64,000 nt of DNA, taken from positions 124,001 to 188,000 of the forward strand of contig NZ_JAOOPZ010000002.1 of assembly GCF_025486335.1 (NCBI RefSeq). The letters are read 5' to 3'. The notes beneath the pieces are model-generated. The model did no database searches. It had not been told where the DNA came from and worked only from the letters and a program-made list of their open reading frames with translations. The position numbers and the translations under genes are program-made. Shown here piece after piece: positions 49,524-60,489 of the stretch (position 1 is its first letter; every line of letters begins with the position of its first letter). The DNA is from Mycoplasma zalophi (GTDB taxonomy: Bacteria > Bacillota_I > Bacilli_A > Mycoplasmatales > Metamycoplasmataceae).

Positions 49524-50481
49524 ATTTTTTCCTTATTAATTTTGTTTTAAAATATTTTAAAAATTTATAAACCCTTTTTAAATTTTTAATTCTAAATAAA
49601 TATACAAAAAGCATTAACAAAATAGCATAAGCAAATATTAACATACTAGAAGCATAAGCTCTTGAAATATTATAGTAAAATCCTTCACCATCACCTATTC
49701 CTAAAAATCTTAAAATATAACTACTTACAGTAAAAGCTTGGTGTTTTTCATAATTAAAAGTAGATTCTAAAATTGCATTAGGATACAATAAAAAAGCAAA
49801 TATAAAATTAGTGATAGTAATTGAAAATATTGTCACTTTTAATTCTTGAAAATAAACATATTTAATTTTTGATCAAGTTTTTAAATTATCTGTTTGCATT
49901 AATTTTTTATATTTTAAATTAGCTTTATTAATTGCAGCTGCAAATAAAATAATATTAAATGGTAAACTTCTTCAAACTTGAAACAAAACAAAGTATCAAA
50001 CTATGTGAGTTTTTCCTGAAGTAAAACTGAATTTATTTTGAGCAAATAGTTTAAAAAAGACATTTTTTTCTCCAAACAAAAGAACAAAAGCAATACCAAC
50101 TGCAAAACTAGATAAAAAAAACTGTGAATAAAATACTGTTAAAAATGCTGAACGAGCTACTTTTAAAATAAAAGACTCAATTAAAAAAGCTACAAAAAAA
50201 GAAATAATAAAACTAATAAAAGTTGCTACAAATAAAATAATTGTTGAATTTTTTATTGCTACTCAAAAATTATTGTCTTTTCAAACTCATTTAAAATTAT
50301 CTAAACCTATTTTGGTAATTGTTAATTTATTTCTATAAGGGTGCGTTTCAAAAGCACCTTGCATTGATTGGATAATTGGTAAAATAGTAAACAAAATAAT
50401 CAAAACAAAAAGCGGAATTAAATAAAATCAACCGACTCAATTTTCTGGATTTTTTAATCACAATTTGGTTTTACTAAACAC
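49504..50481 (-). CDS. ABC transporter permease, MalF/UgpA type
   Basis: A 325-residue first permease with about six helices. The N-terminus (WVGWFYLIPLFVLIILFTILP) is characteristic of MalF/UgpA proteins. I assign GTG at 50481 as the start: AGAAGG lies five bases upstream and it overlaps the ATPase stop by eight bases, so translation is coupled. The EAA loop (TWSKIKYVYFQELK) is present but lacks the canonical Glu-Ala-Ala-Gly. Many TGA codons encode Trp. Confidence 0.85.
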
Positions 50482-51640
50482 GATTGCCTTCTTTTGAAAA
50501 GCGAAATACATCATCTTCTAAAAAGCTAATTTTTACTTCATCGTTTATTTTAAAATCTATATTTTTTGATAAAACATTGATTTCATAACCATTGAAATTA
50601 ACAGTATAATTTACCGAATCTCCTAAATGTTTTGCAGAAATTATTTTAGCATTAGTTTCTTCATCAAAGGACATTGTAATTTTGTTATGACGAATATAAT
50701 AATCATAATTTTCATCAGATTTTATCAAATTCACTTCTGGATAACCTATAAATTTAGCAACAAAAATATTTTGCGGGTCATTATATAAATCTTCAGGTGA
50801 AGAGTTTTGTGCTATTTTACCTTCATTCATTAAAATAATTTTATCCCCTAGCTTCATAGCATCTTGTTGATCATGAGTTACCATAATCATTGAAAGATTA
50901 AATTCTTTTTGTAATGAAACAATTCATTTAATGGTATTTTCTTTTATTTTTGCATCTAACGCACTAAAAGGTTCATCTAAAATAATAATTTTGCAATTTT
51001 TAATAATTGCTTTCGCAAATGCAACTCTTTGTTTTTGACCACCGCTTAACTGTGCTGTTTTTTTCTTTTCATAATCAAATATTTCTAATTTTGTACCTAC
51101 TTCTTTTCATTGTTTTTTAAACATTTCTTTTAAGGATAAAATTTTAAAAAATGTTTTTATTTGTTTAAAATTTAAAGAAAAAGCATACAATCTCAACACA
51201 AAAAATATGTATTTAGAAAATATTTGTTGTGAATTATTAAATAAATTTATTAGTTTTTTAAATTTAATTTGGTTTTTTTCATCTAAAAAAGTTAATATTT
51301 CTTCACAAGCTTGAAGTCTTTTTTGTTTTACTCAATTCGGTGTATTTTTTGCACTAAGATAAACATTTAAAAATACCGAAATATTAGGATATACATTTTG
51401 TTCTTGCATGATATACCCAATTTCATATATTTTAGGATTATTTAGTACATCAATTATTCCTTTAGTGGGTTTTAAATAACCACTAATTAAATTTAATAAT
51501 GTAGTTTTACCACTACCACTTGGTCCTAATAATACTGTAATTTTATCTTTTAAAATTTCAAGGTCATCAATATTTAAAATTGACTTTTTATCATATTTAA
51601 ATTCCAAGTTTTTTATTTCAATTAAATTTTCATTTTTCAT
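50474..51640 (-). CDS. ABC transporter ATPase, MalK/UgpC type, with inserted segment
   Basis: A 388-residue nucleotide-binding subunit. Walker [11 protein letters not shown]-loop YIMQEQNV, signature LSGGQKQRV, Walker [13 protein letters not shown] and the switch His (MVTHDQQ) are all intact. A C-terminal TOBE-like domain (about 315-385) suits a CUT1 importer. Between the Q-loop and LSGGQ lie about 105 residues instead of the usual 45, an insertion rich in Phe, Leu and Lys. The start overlaps the hydrolase stop as TAATG. Confidence 0.93.
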
Positions 51641-52431
51641 TATTTTTCTCTTAAAAATGGTGTAACTATCTTCATAAATTCTTCAAAATTTTCTTCAAAC
51701 ATCATATGTCCTGTTTTAGGGATATATGATGTTTTTATATTTTTTACATTGTCTTGAAAATATTTCAAACAAGTATCACGATCAATAACCCCATCTTTTT
51801 CACCTAAAACAAGTAAAGCAGGTACATTAATTGCATTTAATCCTGCTTCAATTTTATTCATTATTTGCATATTTGGCAAACTATAACCTAACTTCACAAT
51901 TGTTTCATTATTAAAGTCATTTGCATCAAAAGATTCTTTGTTTTTTTTCATTCATTCTTTATCATTTGTAAATTTGCTAATATCGTAATATAATGCTTGT
52001 AAAAAATCTAAATATTGTTCAAAAGTTTTCGGAAAATAACTTTCTAAATAATCTTTTTGCTTTGCTAGAGATGTTTTATTCATAGGTGCTATATAAAGCA
52101 TTTTTGAAAATAATTCTGGACGTTTTTTATATGCTAAAGAAATTGTTGCTCCACCCATACTATGACCAACTAAAATAACATTTTTTAAATTATTATCATC
52201 GATGAATTTAATTAAAATATCACTAAATGATTCAACACTTACTTCATCATAATCAAGTGGTTTTAAATTATTATTTCCAGGAAAAGAAATTGCATAATAA
52301 TCATTTTCTTTTCAATTTTGTGCAAAAATATTAAATCTTGCGCAACTTGAATTAAAACCATGGACAAAAACGATTGGTTGTTCTGGTTTTTTATTATCTA
52401 TAAATACATAAGGATATTTGTAATTTATCAT
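51640..52431 (-). CDS. alpha/beta hydrolase, first gene of the ABC operon
   Basis: A 263-residue alpha/beta-fold serine hydrolase. The oxyanion motif is VFVHGFNS, the nucleophile Ser91 lies in GHSMGGA, the acid is Asp213 (GEKDGVI) and the base is His242 (KTGHMMF). No signal peptide, so it is cytosolic. AAGGAGAAAT is an ideal ribosome site. It is coupled to the ATPase by a TAATG junction. Location at the head of an import operon suggests it hydrolyses an ester in or derived from the imported compound; this is inference. Confidence 0.9.
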
Positions 52432-52593
52432 ATTTCTCCTTTTAATTATTTTTAATTTCACATATTAAAATGATATTATTTTTTTTAAAAAAAGTAAAAA
52501 AATGCCTTAAAAATAGCTAAAAATTAAGTTTTCATTTTTCTATTTTTTAAAAGATAAAAATCTATAACTTTTTTAAAAAATATGAAAATAAAT

Positions 52594-52602
52594 TGCTATA
52601 AT
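52594..52602 (+). promoter_or_regulatory. extended -10 promoter of the 52625 lipoprotein
   Basis: TGCTATAAT is a perfect extended -10 element, 22 bases before the start; -35 is only A-rich. Confidence 0.65.
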
Positions 52603-52624
52603 TTCTTAATTAATTGGAGAATAC

Positions 52625-54364
52625 ATGAAAAAAACAACAAAATTATTAATATTAACTACTAGTTTTTTAGCTTTAAGCGCAATTCCACTAATATTAACAT
52701 CTTGTAAAAATGAACAAACAAATAAACCTAAAAATAATTTACAAATAAAAAAAGATACAGATAGCAATAATAAAGAAAAAAACACCGACTCAAAACAAAA
52801 AAATATTGAAAATAATAAACAAAATAATCAAATTGAAAACAAAAATACTCAACAAAATAATCAAGCTGAAAATAAAAAACCCCAACAAAATCAAGAAGAA
52901 ATTGATTTTGAAAACATTTTTCAACAACTAAATTTAAGTTACAAAAATGCTCAAGATGTTTTCTTTGAAAATGTTTCTAGTGAAACAAATATAAATAGTT
53001 TATTATTTAATGAAATTGAAAATGTTAAATTAAATATTACAAACTGACAAAAAACAGAAAACTCATTGACAATAAGCTTAACATTAACAAAAAATAACCA
53101 AACTTCAAAAACATTTACAAAAGAATTTTTAAAATCTTCATTTAAACAACACACCAAATACAATTTTGAAGATTTAAATAATTTTGCAAGTTCTTTTACA
53201 GTAAAAAGTACCAAAAACACTGAAGATGCACTAACTGCTTTTAATAAACTTAAAGAAAATCCTTCAAATTTATTTTCTTATATAAATATTGGTCCTGAAC
53301 TTTTTGATAAATATCAAATCCAAGCTGATTTTAAAAGTGCTAACGCAAACAATGGTCAAGGATATATAAAAAATATTTCTTTAGTGTTTACAAAACAAGA
53401 AAATCAAACTAAAAAAACCATAACCGTTAATGGTTTTAAAACAGCTAAAAAACAAACACAAACAAACTTAATTACAAAATTAGAATTAAAAGATGAAATA
53501 AAAGCACTATATCCTTCATTTGTTGGTTCGATGTTAGTTTTTAATGATAATAGTGCAAGTTTATTACCTCAACAAAAACAAGGAAACGATTTATTTAATT
53601 GAGAGTATTTTACAACTCACAGGGGACAAGGTTTATTTAAAAATAATTTAAATTTAAATTTCGCAATATTAAAAAATGAATTTTTTGAGGTAAATAAACA
53701 AAACAAAGAAAAATATGATTTTAAAATTGAAAAAGTAAAAGCTAATGATCAAAACGGAACATTAGGTATTGAATTAAAAATTACAAATATGGATGAACAT
53801 AGTAATAATTACAACAAAACTCAATATGAATTCTTTGAATTTGAAGGATTAAGAACACTAAAATTAAAAGACAATAAACCTGAAGTATTTGACTTTTACA
53901 TCCAGCAAGATGATTTAAAAGAAGCTTTAAATAAATATAAAATTATTGAGTTAGCTAATGAAAATAAAGAAAAATTAAACAATTTAAATCAACTAAATAT
54001 AACTAATAAAATCGATAAAAATAAATTACAAGTTGTGAAAAACGCAATTTTCAATAAACTGAAATTAAGTACATTCAATTCATCAAATACTTATCAATTA
54101 ACTGTAACTAATAATTATTTAAGTAACTTTAATTTCAAAAATAATAGCTCATCAATATATCCTTTATATTTAACAATTTCAAATAACATCATTAAAGACA
54201 TTCAATTTAATTTAGTTAAAAATTCAAATAATTTAGTTGAATTAAAAGTTAATATAACATTATCTGTGTTTGGTTATGTTTCAAATGAATATAACGATTT
54301 AATTGAACAAGGAACAAACAATAACGAAATTACTTGAACAACTGAAAATTATGTAAATTTATAA
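52625..54364 (+). CDS. lipoprotein with Gln/Asn-rich linker, unknown function
   Basis: A 579-residue lipoprotein with lipobox LILTSC (Cys27). Residues about 30-90 are an extreme low-complexity Asn/Gln/Lys segment with imperfect repeats of an IENKNTQQNNQ type. The body contains at least two related beta-rich modules of strand pairs (KLNITNWQKTENSLTISLTL; NISLVFTKQEN; DIQFNLVKNSNNLVELKVNI), suggestive of repeated surface domains. Four Trp are TGA. It is divergent from the hydrolase/ABC operon. It may be a variable surface antigen; the low-complexity tract could change length by slippage without frame loss. Confidence 0.8.
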
Positions 54365-54366
54365 AA

Positions 54367-54391
54367 TAAAAGTGGCTTAGGCCACTTTTTT
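54367..54391. terminator. bidirectional terminator between lipoprotein and tsf
   Basis: An 8-bp GC-containing stem (54369-54376 with 54381-54388) flanked by A and T runs, serving both convergent genes. Confidence 0.85.
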
Positions 54392-54396
54392 GATAT

Positions 54397-55290
54397 CTAT
54401 TTTTTTCCCATTTGTTCAGCAACTTCATCTGCAAAATTAACATGTTTAACTTCAATACCTTCACCAACTTCAAAACGTAGTGATGAAATTAATTCTAAGT
54501 TATTATCATGCATATATTGAGCAACTGTTTTTGAATCTTCCATTACAAATGGTTGGAAAACTAAAACATTATTTTCATTGTATGCTTTACGTAATTTACC
54601 TTGTAACATATCATTTTGTACTTTTTCAGGTAATTTATCGAATTTAGGATTTTCTTTTACTTCTGCTAATGCAGTTTCTTTTATTTTTGTTGCTAATTCT
54701 TCTGGTAATTGTGTTTCAAAATCATAAGAAGGATTTAAGGCAGCAACGTGCATTGCAACATTTCTTAATGATTCTTGATTTGAACCTTTAGCTAGAATAA
54801 TTGTAGCAATTCTTTCGTTTGCGTGTGTATAAGTTGCAATAACTTCACCTTCATTTGGAGTTACTTTTTCAACTCTTCTTAAAGTAATTTTTTCACCAAT
54901 TTTAGCTGTTGCATTGGTAATCATTTCTTGTAATTCTACGCCATCAACTTTTAATTTTAAAACATCTTCTAAAGTTGTAAATTCATTTTCTAATAGTAAT
55001 TTTTCGATTGTAACTACTAATTCTTTAAATAAATCATTTTTAGCAACGAAGTCAGTTTCTGAATTTAATTCAAATACAACTGCATATTTATCATTGTGAG
55101 AAGCTTTTACAATACCTTCTGCAGCAATTCTTGAAGCTTTTTTAGCAGCCTTTGCTACTCCGTGTTCTTGTAGTCATTTAATTGCAGCTTCAATATCGTT
55201 ATTTGTTTCTTCTAATGCTTTTTTAACATCTAAGAATCCTGAATTTGTTCTTTCACGTAATTCTTTAATTAATTTTAAATCTGCTGCCAT
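54397..55290 (-). CDS. tsf: translation elongation factor Ts
   Basis: A 297-residue nucleotide-exchange factor for EF-Tu. The N-terminal UBA-like domain is typical ([20 protein letters not shown]). The EF-Tu-contacting TDFVAKND motif is present, and the two core domains follow. It starts in a TAATG overlap with the rpsB stop, so translation is coupled. Confidence 0.97.
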
Positions 55291-56159
55291 TATTTTTCCT
55301 CTTTTTCTTCTTTAACTTCTTCAGTTCTTGGTTTTCTTACGAATCTTTTTGGTTCGTCTGAATTTTCTTTTTTAGGATCTTCAGGTAAAACTATATTTTC
55401 ATCTGATTGGTATGCAAATAGTTGTTTTTCACCTCTACCTGAAGCAATAGCATCTGCTAAAACTGTTAAAATTAATGTTAATGATTTTACTGAAGCATCA
55501 TTTGATGGGATTCCAAAATCAACATCATCTGGGTTTCCGTTTGTATTTAAAATTCCAAATACTTTAACACCTTTTTTTCTTGCTTCTTTAATAGCAATAT
55601 CATCTACTAATGGACTTGCTACTATCATAATTTGTGGAGTTTGGTGCATGTAACGAATACCGTTTAGGTTTTTTTGTAATTTAGCGATTTTTTTATCAGC
55701 TTCTAAACCTTCTTTTTTGGTTCACCCTGGGTATCCTTGTGCTTGTCTTTGTTCTAATTCTTCTAATTTTCTAACACTTCTGAAAATTGTTTGTTGGTTT
55801 GTTAAAGTTCCACCTAATCAACGTTCACTTACGTATGGAGAATTAGTTCTTTTAGCTTGTTCTTCAATAATGTTTTTAGCTTGTTTTTTTGTTCCTACAA
55901 AAATAAATCTTGCTCCTTTTGAAGAAGCTTTTTGAATCATTTTGAATGCATATTCTAATGATTTTTGTGTTTTAGAAACATCAATAATGTGATTTCCGTT
56001 TCTTTTTCCATAAATATATGGTTTCATTTTAGGATTTCATACACTTGGACGACGTCCGAAGTATGTTCCAGCTTCTAATAATTTAGCACGTGAAATAATG
56101 TCTTGTGCTTGTTGTTTTACTTCTGTTTTTTCAACAGTTTTTTGTGTTGTTTGTTCCAT
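55290..56159 (-). CDS. rpsB: 30S ribosomal protein S2
   Basis: A 289-residue protein with the S2 signatures ([20 protein letters not shown], then [12 protein letters not shown] and WLGGTLTN). It carries a basic/acidic N-terminal extension of about 25 residues and a charged Glu/Lys-rich tail of about 40 residues, a common elaboration in this group. RBS AAAGGAAA. First gene of rpsB-tsf; the 100-base leader has no structure I can assign. Confidence 0.97.
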
Positions 56160-56259
56160 GTTTTTTTCCTTTGTTTTATCGTCCTGCTGTTTCTAAATAT
56201 TGGCATCATATACGACACACCCAATAAAATCCGCAACAGTGTTTAATTTCATTAATATA

Positions 56260-56285
56260 TAAAAAGTACTTATAAATAAGTACTC
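56260..56285 (-). terminator. terminator of the paralogue pair
   Basis: A perfect 8-bp stem (56265-56272 with 56277-56284) with a 4-base loop and T residues on the minus strand. Confidence 0.75.
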
Positions 56286-56300
56286 TTTAATTTTAGCATA

Positions 56301-57767
56301 TTATTTTTTTTCTTTAAGTTTTTTTATAAGTATATTAGCTAAGTTTTTATTATAGAAAAAATTATAATTGTATTTTTTTACATTGTTTTCATTGTTAATT
56401 TTTGTTTTTGAATACAGAGTAAATTTTTTATCAGTTTGGTTTTGTAATGGCTGCAACACAATAGATGAAACATTATTATCTATTGAAATTTCTTTATAAA
56501 TATTTTCTATAAATGATGAAGATGAGTTAAGAATCATCAAAGTAAGTGTAATTTTTTTATATTGAGCTGAAAAATTGAAAATAATCATATGATCTAAATT
56601 ATTTTCATAAAAATTTAATAAATAATTTTTAATGGTAGCATGAATATCTTCTGTTGTTATTTCAAGATCAAGAAAATAAATTCCCTGTTCGTGTAAATAA
56701 CCCATGTATTCATAATTATCTTTTTTTAATCAATTTTGTAATTCAAATAGAAAATAATTATCTTCCATTGCAATATAAGAAAATCTTAATTTTTTTAAAT
56801 AATCATACTTTTTGGGTCAAGTATATTGTTTAGAATTTTCAGATAAAAATTCAACTACATTTTCAAAATTATATAAATCTTCTGTAGGATAATCATTAAA
56901 TGAAACTTGATATTTTCCAAATGGAGCAAGTAATTTAAAAAATGTTTTTAAACTATTTGCATAGTTAAGTGTTTCCATTGTATTATCAATAACAAAAGCT
57001 TCAAGATCATATTTTTTAGTTGTTTTGTTTAATTTTAGATCAAATTTTAAACCTTCAATAAGTTTATTGGCATCAATAGAAGCATAATCAGGAAGATAAT
57101 TTTTTCTTGGTATTAAATGAACTTTAAAATTTTTATAACTATTTTCAATTCCTAATTTTATATGCATTAATAAAAGTGAATCATAAATGTTAAAATTATA
57201 TTCAACTAATAATTCTCAGTTATTTTTATTTTTAAATACAGCTTTTCATTTAAGATTATCACTTCAACTAAAAGGATTTTCAAAAACAAAATCTTGTTTT
57301 ATGGCAAATTTTCTTTCATATTTTTCTATTACGTTGTCATAAAATTCATTATTAATATTTTCATTAAAATTAGTAAAATCAGGAGCTGATGAAAATTTAG
57401 CAATGGTTTCTACCATTGGTAAAAAATGAATTGGTTTTTTATCTGAATTTTCAAAAATTAACTTTGAACTTTTATAAGCTTGATAATATTTATGTAAATG
57501 TAAATTATATTTTGTTAATAAATGGTAATATTCAAAATTTCTTTTATTGTATTTTTCAAAAGCATTGATTATTTTTAACATTTTTTCATCTTTTTGCATA
57601 ATTTCATAAATATTAAACACAAAAGAAGCAATAAAATAAATTCCTAAAAGTTCTTCTTCAATATTATCTAAAATAATCTCTACTTCTGCATAGTTTTTAG
57701 ACTTCATTAATTTTTTAATATTTGCAATGGTTTGTTCATCTAATTGAGTATATCTCTTTTGATTCAT
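56301..57767 (-). CDS. helical-repeat protein of unknown function, paralogue B
   Basis: A 488-residue cytosolic protein. Residues about 10-165 form helix pairs that resemble TPR-like repeats. An alpha/beta C-terminal part contains paired strands (GYLHEQGIYFLDLEI, then KITLTLMILNSSSS). No signal peptide, membrane helix or catalytic motif. It resembles the gene just upstream (57782-59386) in order of elements and in scattered residues, so the two look like an old tandem duplication. AAAAAGGAAAA precedes the start, 14 bases after the upstream stop. Function unknown. Confidence 0.75.
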
Positions 57768-57781
57768 GGTTTTCCTTTTTA

Positions 57782-59386
57782 TTAATTTTCTTCCGTTTCA
57801 TCTTTATTTAATTCAATTCAACTATTTATCTTCATCATTCTATATTTTAAATAATAATCAGCTAATTTTGCATCAACGTTATTTTTTAAATATTTAGCTT
57901 TTTCTTCTGCTATTGCTTTAAATGTATTAATTGTTTGATTGTTGCATATTTCAGGTAATGGATAATCAAATAAAATACTTAAATCTTTAAATTCTGATTG
58001 TTTTGAGTAAATAATTTCTTTATTTGAAGAATTATTATATAAATTAACTTTTAATGTATTTATTTCATCATTTTGAGCACAAAAACTATTATTTAACATA
58101 GTTAATGAATCATTTCTTGCGTCAAACATTAAAACTTCAACTTGAACATGATTTTTATTTGTTTTGATATTTAAAATTTGGTAAGTTTCTTTTGAATATT
58201 CATTTACCCATTTTATGAAATTATTTTTAGTTTTTTCTACGTCATTTGTTTCAAAATCTAAATTTAAAACAACCAAGCCATTTCTATACAATAAATCAAA
58301 ATAAAAATATTGATCGCTTATTTTATAAGTTTTTATAAAATTAGAAAAAATGTGTTTTTTTGTGTAGTTAAAATCTAAAATTTCACTTGAAACATCTTTT
58401 CAATCATGAATAATTTGGTTGTTTTTTAAATCGTTGAAGCTTCAAATTAAAAAATTTTGTAAACTTAGTAATTTATCGGTTTTTTTAAGATTTTCATCGT
58501 AAATTTTTATAATACTTTGATAATTTCCACATAATTTTAAATATAATGAAATGGTTTCTAAATATGCTAATTCATCTTCGTTGTTTAAATTATGATAAAT
58601 TATTATTTTATGTCCGTTTATGTAATCTTTTTCATCAACATTAATTAAGATTTTTTTTAATATTTCATCTGTTGTTTGTTTGTTAACGATAGTAGGTATT
58701 GCATAAGGATTTGCAGAAATTATCATATCAATGTGATGATTTCTTAAAAAACTCTTTGCTAAATAAGTAAGTAAAATAAGTTCTCCGATTTCAAAATTAA
58801 AAGTTATTTTAGGTATTATTTGATTATTATCGTTTATTAATGAAACTTCTAAATCAGGGATTGTATTTATTGTGAAATTTAAGTGTTTATATTCTTTGTT
58901 GGTGATTTTATTTTCAAGTTCTTTTTTATAAATTTTTATTTCATTTAATAAAATTTTTGATATTTCATATATATAAGTTATAAAACTATGTCTAACATTG
59001 AAATAACTTGTAAAAGAATTATATAAACTTAATTGTGTTAAATAAAATTTATCATCTGGATAATTTTTTAATAAACGTAATAAAAAATATTTAGCGTTAT
59101 AAAATTCATAATTTCGATCATATACAGCGCACATTAATTCATTATATGGTCTGTTGTTTTCAGGAACTAAATTAACAAGTGGTTCTGAATATTTTCTTGC
59201 TCTTTCTGGATAATTGTTGTTTAAACATATTCTAACCATTAAAACAACTAACTGTAAGTTGTGTTTGTATTCTTTTTCTAAAGTTTCAAAATATGCAAAC
59301 AGTTTATCAAACTGTTTTTTTGTATCAAATTCCTGAATTGTTTTTTTTATCTGTTCTAAATTATTTTTATTAAATTGTTGATTCAT
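57782..59386 (-). CDS. helical-repeat protein of unknown function, paralogue A
   Basis: A 534-residue cytosolic protein. The first 130 or so residues read as TPR-like helical hairpins (KQFDKLFAYFETLEKEY; PERARKYSEPLVNLVPENNR; NAKYFLLRLLKNYPDD). A beta-rich middle and C-terminal domain follow, with strand pairs (LLYRNGLVVLNLDFE; HVQVEVLMFDARND). Ends in an acidic tail. Shares architecture with the following gene. The start is preceded by a weak TATGAGGTATTAG site. Five Trp are TGA. I do not recognise the family. Confidence 0.75.
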
Positions 59387-59426
59387 ACTAATACCTCATA
59401 ATAATTAAAATTATAAGTTAAAAAAT

Positions 59427-59455
59427 AAAAAAGCCAATTTATAAATGGCTTTTTG
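59427..59455 (-). terminator. terminator after tRNA-Ile
   Basis: An 8-bp stem (59429-59436 with 59446-59453) with T residues on the minus strand, 16 bases after the tRNA 3' end. Confidence 0.8.
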
Positions 59456-59470
59456 GTCACTTTTGTGAAA

Positions 59471-59547
59471 TGGTGCGAACGAATGGACTTGAACCATCGA
59501 CCTCACGATTATCAGTCGTGTGCTCTAACCAGCTGAGCTACGCTCGC
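59471..59547 (-). tRNA. tRNA-Ile (GAU anticodon)
   Basis: A complete cloverleaf of 77 bases with encoded CCA (59471-59473). The acceptor GCGAGCG pairs with CGTTCGC (one G-T). D-stem GCTC/GAGC, anticodon stem CACGA/TCGTG, loop CTGATAA with anticodon GAT, T-arm GATGG-TTCAAGT-CCATT. It follows rpsI by 35 bases and may share its transcript; a hairpin (59554-59561 with 59565-59572) lies between. Confidence 0.95.
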
Positions 59548-59582
59548 ATGTGAAAGTGGATATAATCCACTTATTATAATAA

Positions 59583-59975
59583 TTAACGTTTTGAGAATTG
59601 TCTTGCACGACGCGCTTTACGTAATCCGTATTTTTTACGTTCTTTAACTCTTGCGTCACGTGTTAACATTCCAGCTTGTTTAAGATTTAAACGATATTCT
59701 GCATTTACTTCTAATAAAGCTCTTGCAATACCTAATCTAATTGCTCCTGCTTGTCCTGTTAAACCACCACCATTAACATTTGCTTCAATATCATATTGGT
59801 CAACTGTATCAGTTAATCCAAATGGTTGTTTAGCATCTTTTAATAAAATATCACTATTTAAATATAAATTTGCTTCTTTTTTATTAATTAGGAATTTTCC
59901 TGTACCAGGTTTAATGTATACTCTAGCCACTGAACTTTTACGACGACCTAATCCATAGTATCTAACATCTGCCAT
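59583..59975 (-). CDS. rpsI: 30S ribosomal protein S9
   Basis: A 130-residue protein with the S9 signature [12 protein letters not shown] and the basic C-terminal tail ending FSKR, which reaches the P-site t[22 protein letters not shown] is the central conserved block. Start is in a TAATG overlap with rplM. Confidence 0.98.
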   Translation of the reverse strand: MADVRYYGLGRRKSSVARVYIKPGTGKFLINKKEANLYLNSDILLKDAKQPFGLTDTVDQYDIEANVNGGGLTGQAGAIRLGIARALLEVNAEYRLNLKQAGMLTRDARVKERKKYGLRKARRARQFSKR

Positions 59976-60409
59976 TATTTAACCTCGATTTGAACTGGTT
60001 GTTGTGCTTCATGTTTATGTTCACTTCCAGCATATACATATAAATTTTTAAATTGTTTTCTTCCTAATTTTGTGTGTGGTAACATTCCTCTAACTGCATT
60101 TTCAATTAAAGCTTCTGGTTTTTTTGTTCTTAAATCTTTAGCATTGATTTTTTTCAATCCACCAGGATATCCTGAGTGTGAGTAGTAAATTTTATCTTGT
60201 TCTTTATTTGCTGTAAGAACAACTTCTTTAGCATTTATAATGATAACATTATCTCCCATATCAACATTTGGAGTAAATGTAGGTTTATTTTTACCTCTTA
60301 GAATTGATGCAACCATTGCGCTTAAACGTCCTAAAACTTGGTCTTTAGCATCAATTACGTATCATTTTTTTTCTACTTCTAAGTGTTTTATAATTGTAGT
60401 TTGACGCAT
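59975..60409 (-). CDS. rplM: 50S ribosomal protein L13
   Basis: A 144-residue protein with W-Y-V-I-D-A-x-x-Q-V-L-G-R-L near the N-terminus and [20 protein letters not shown] as the family block. RBS AAAAGGAAAA. First gene of rplM-rpsI, a pair conserved across bacteria. Confidence 0.98.
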
Positions 60410-60453
60410 GTGCTTTTCCTTTTAATATCTTTATAATAAAATAATGCTTATTT

Positions 60454-60462
60454 ATTATAACA
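60454..60462 (-). promoter_or_regulatory. extended -10 promoter of rplM-rpsI
   Basis: The minus strand reads TGTTATAAT, a perfect extended -10, 44 bases before the rplM start. Confidence 0.65.
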
Positions 60463-60489
60463 AATTTTTTTAATATGTTAATAATTTTT

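Noticed and set aside
56160-56259. Structured rpsB leader or riboswitch
   Set aside because: I could not find a convincing stem or conserved motif in these 100 bases.
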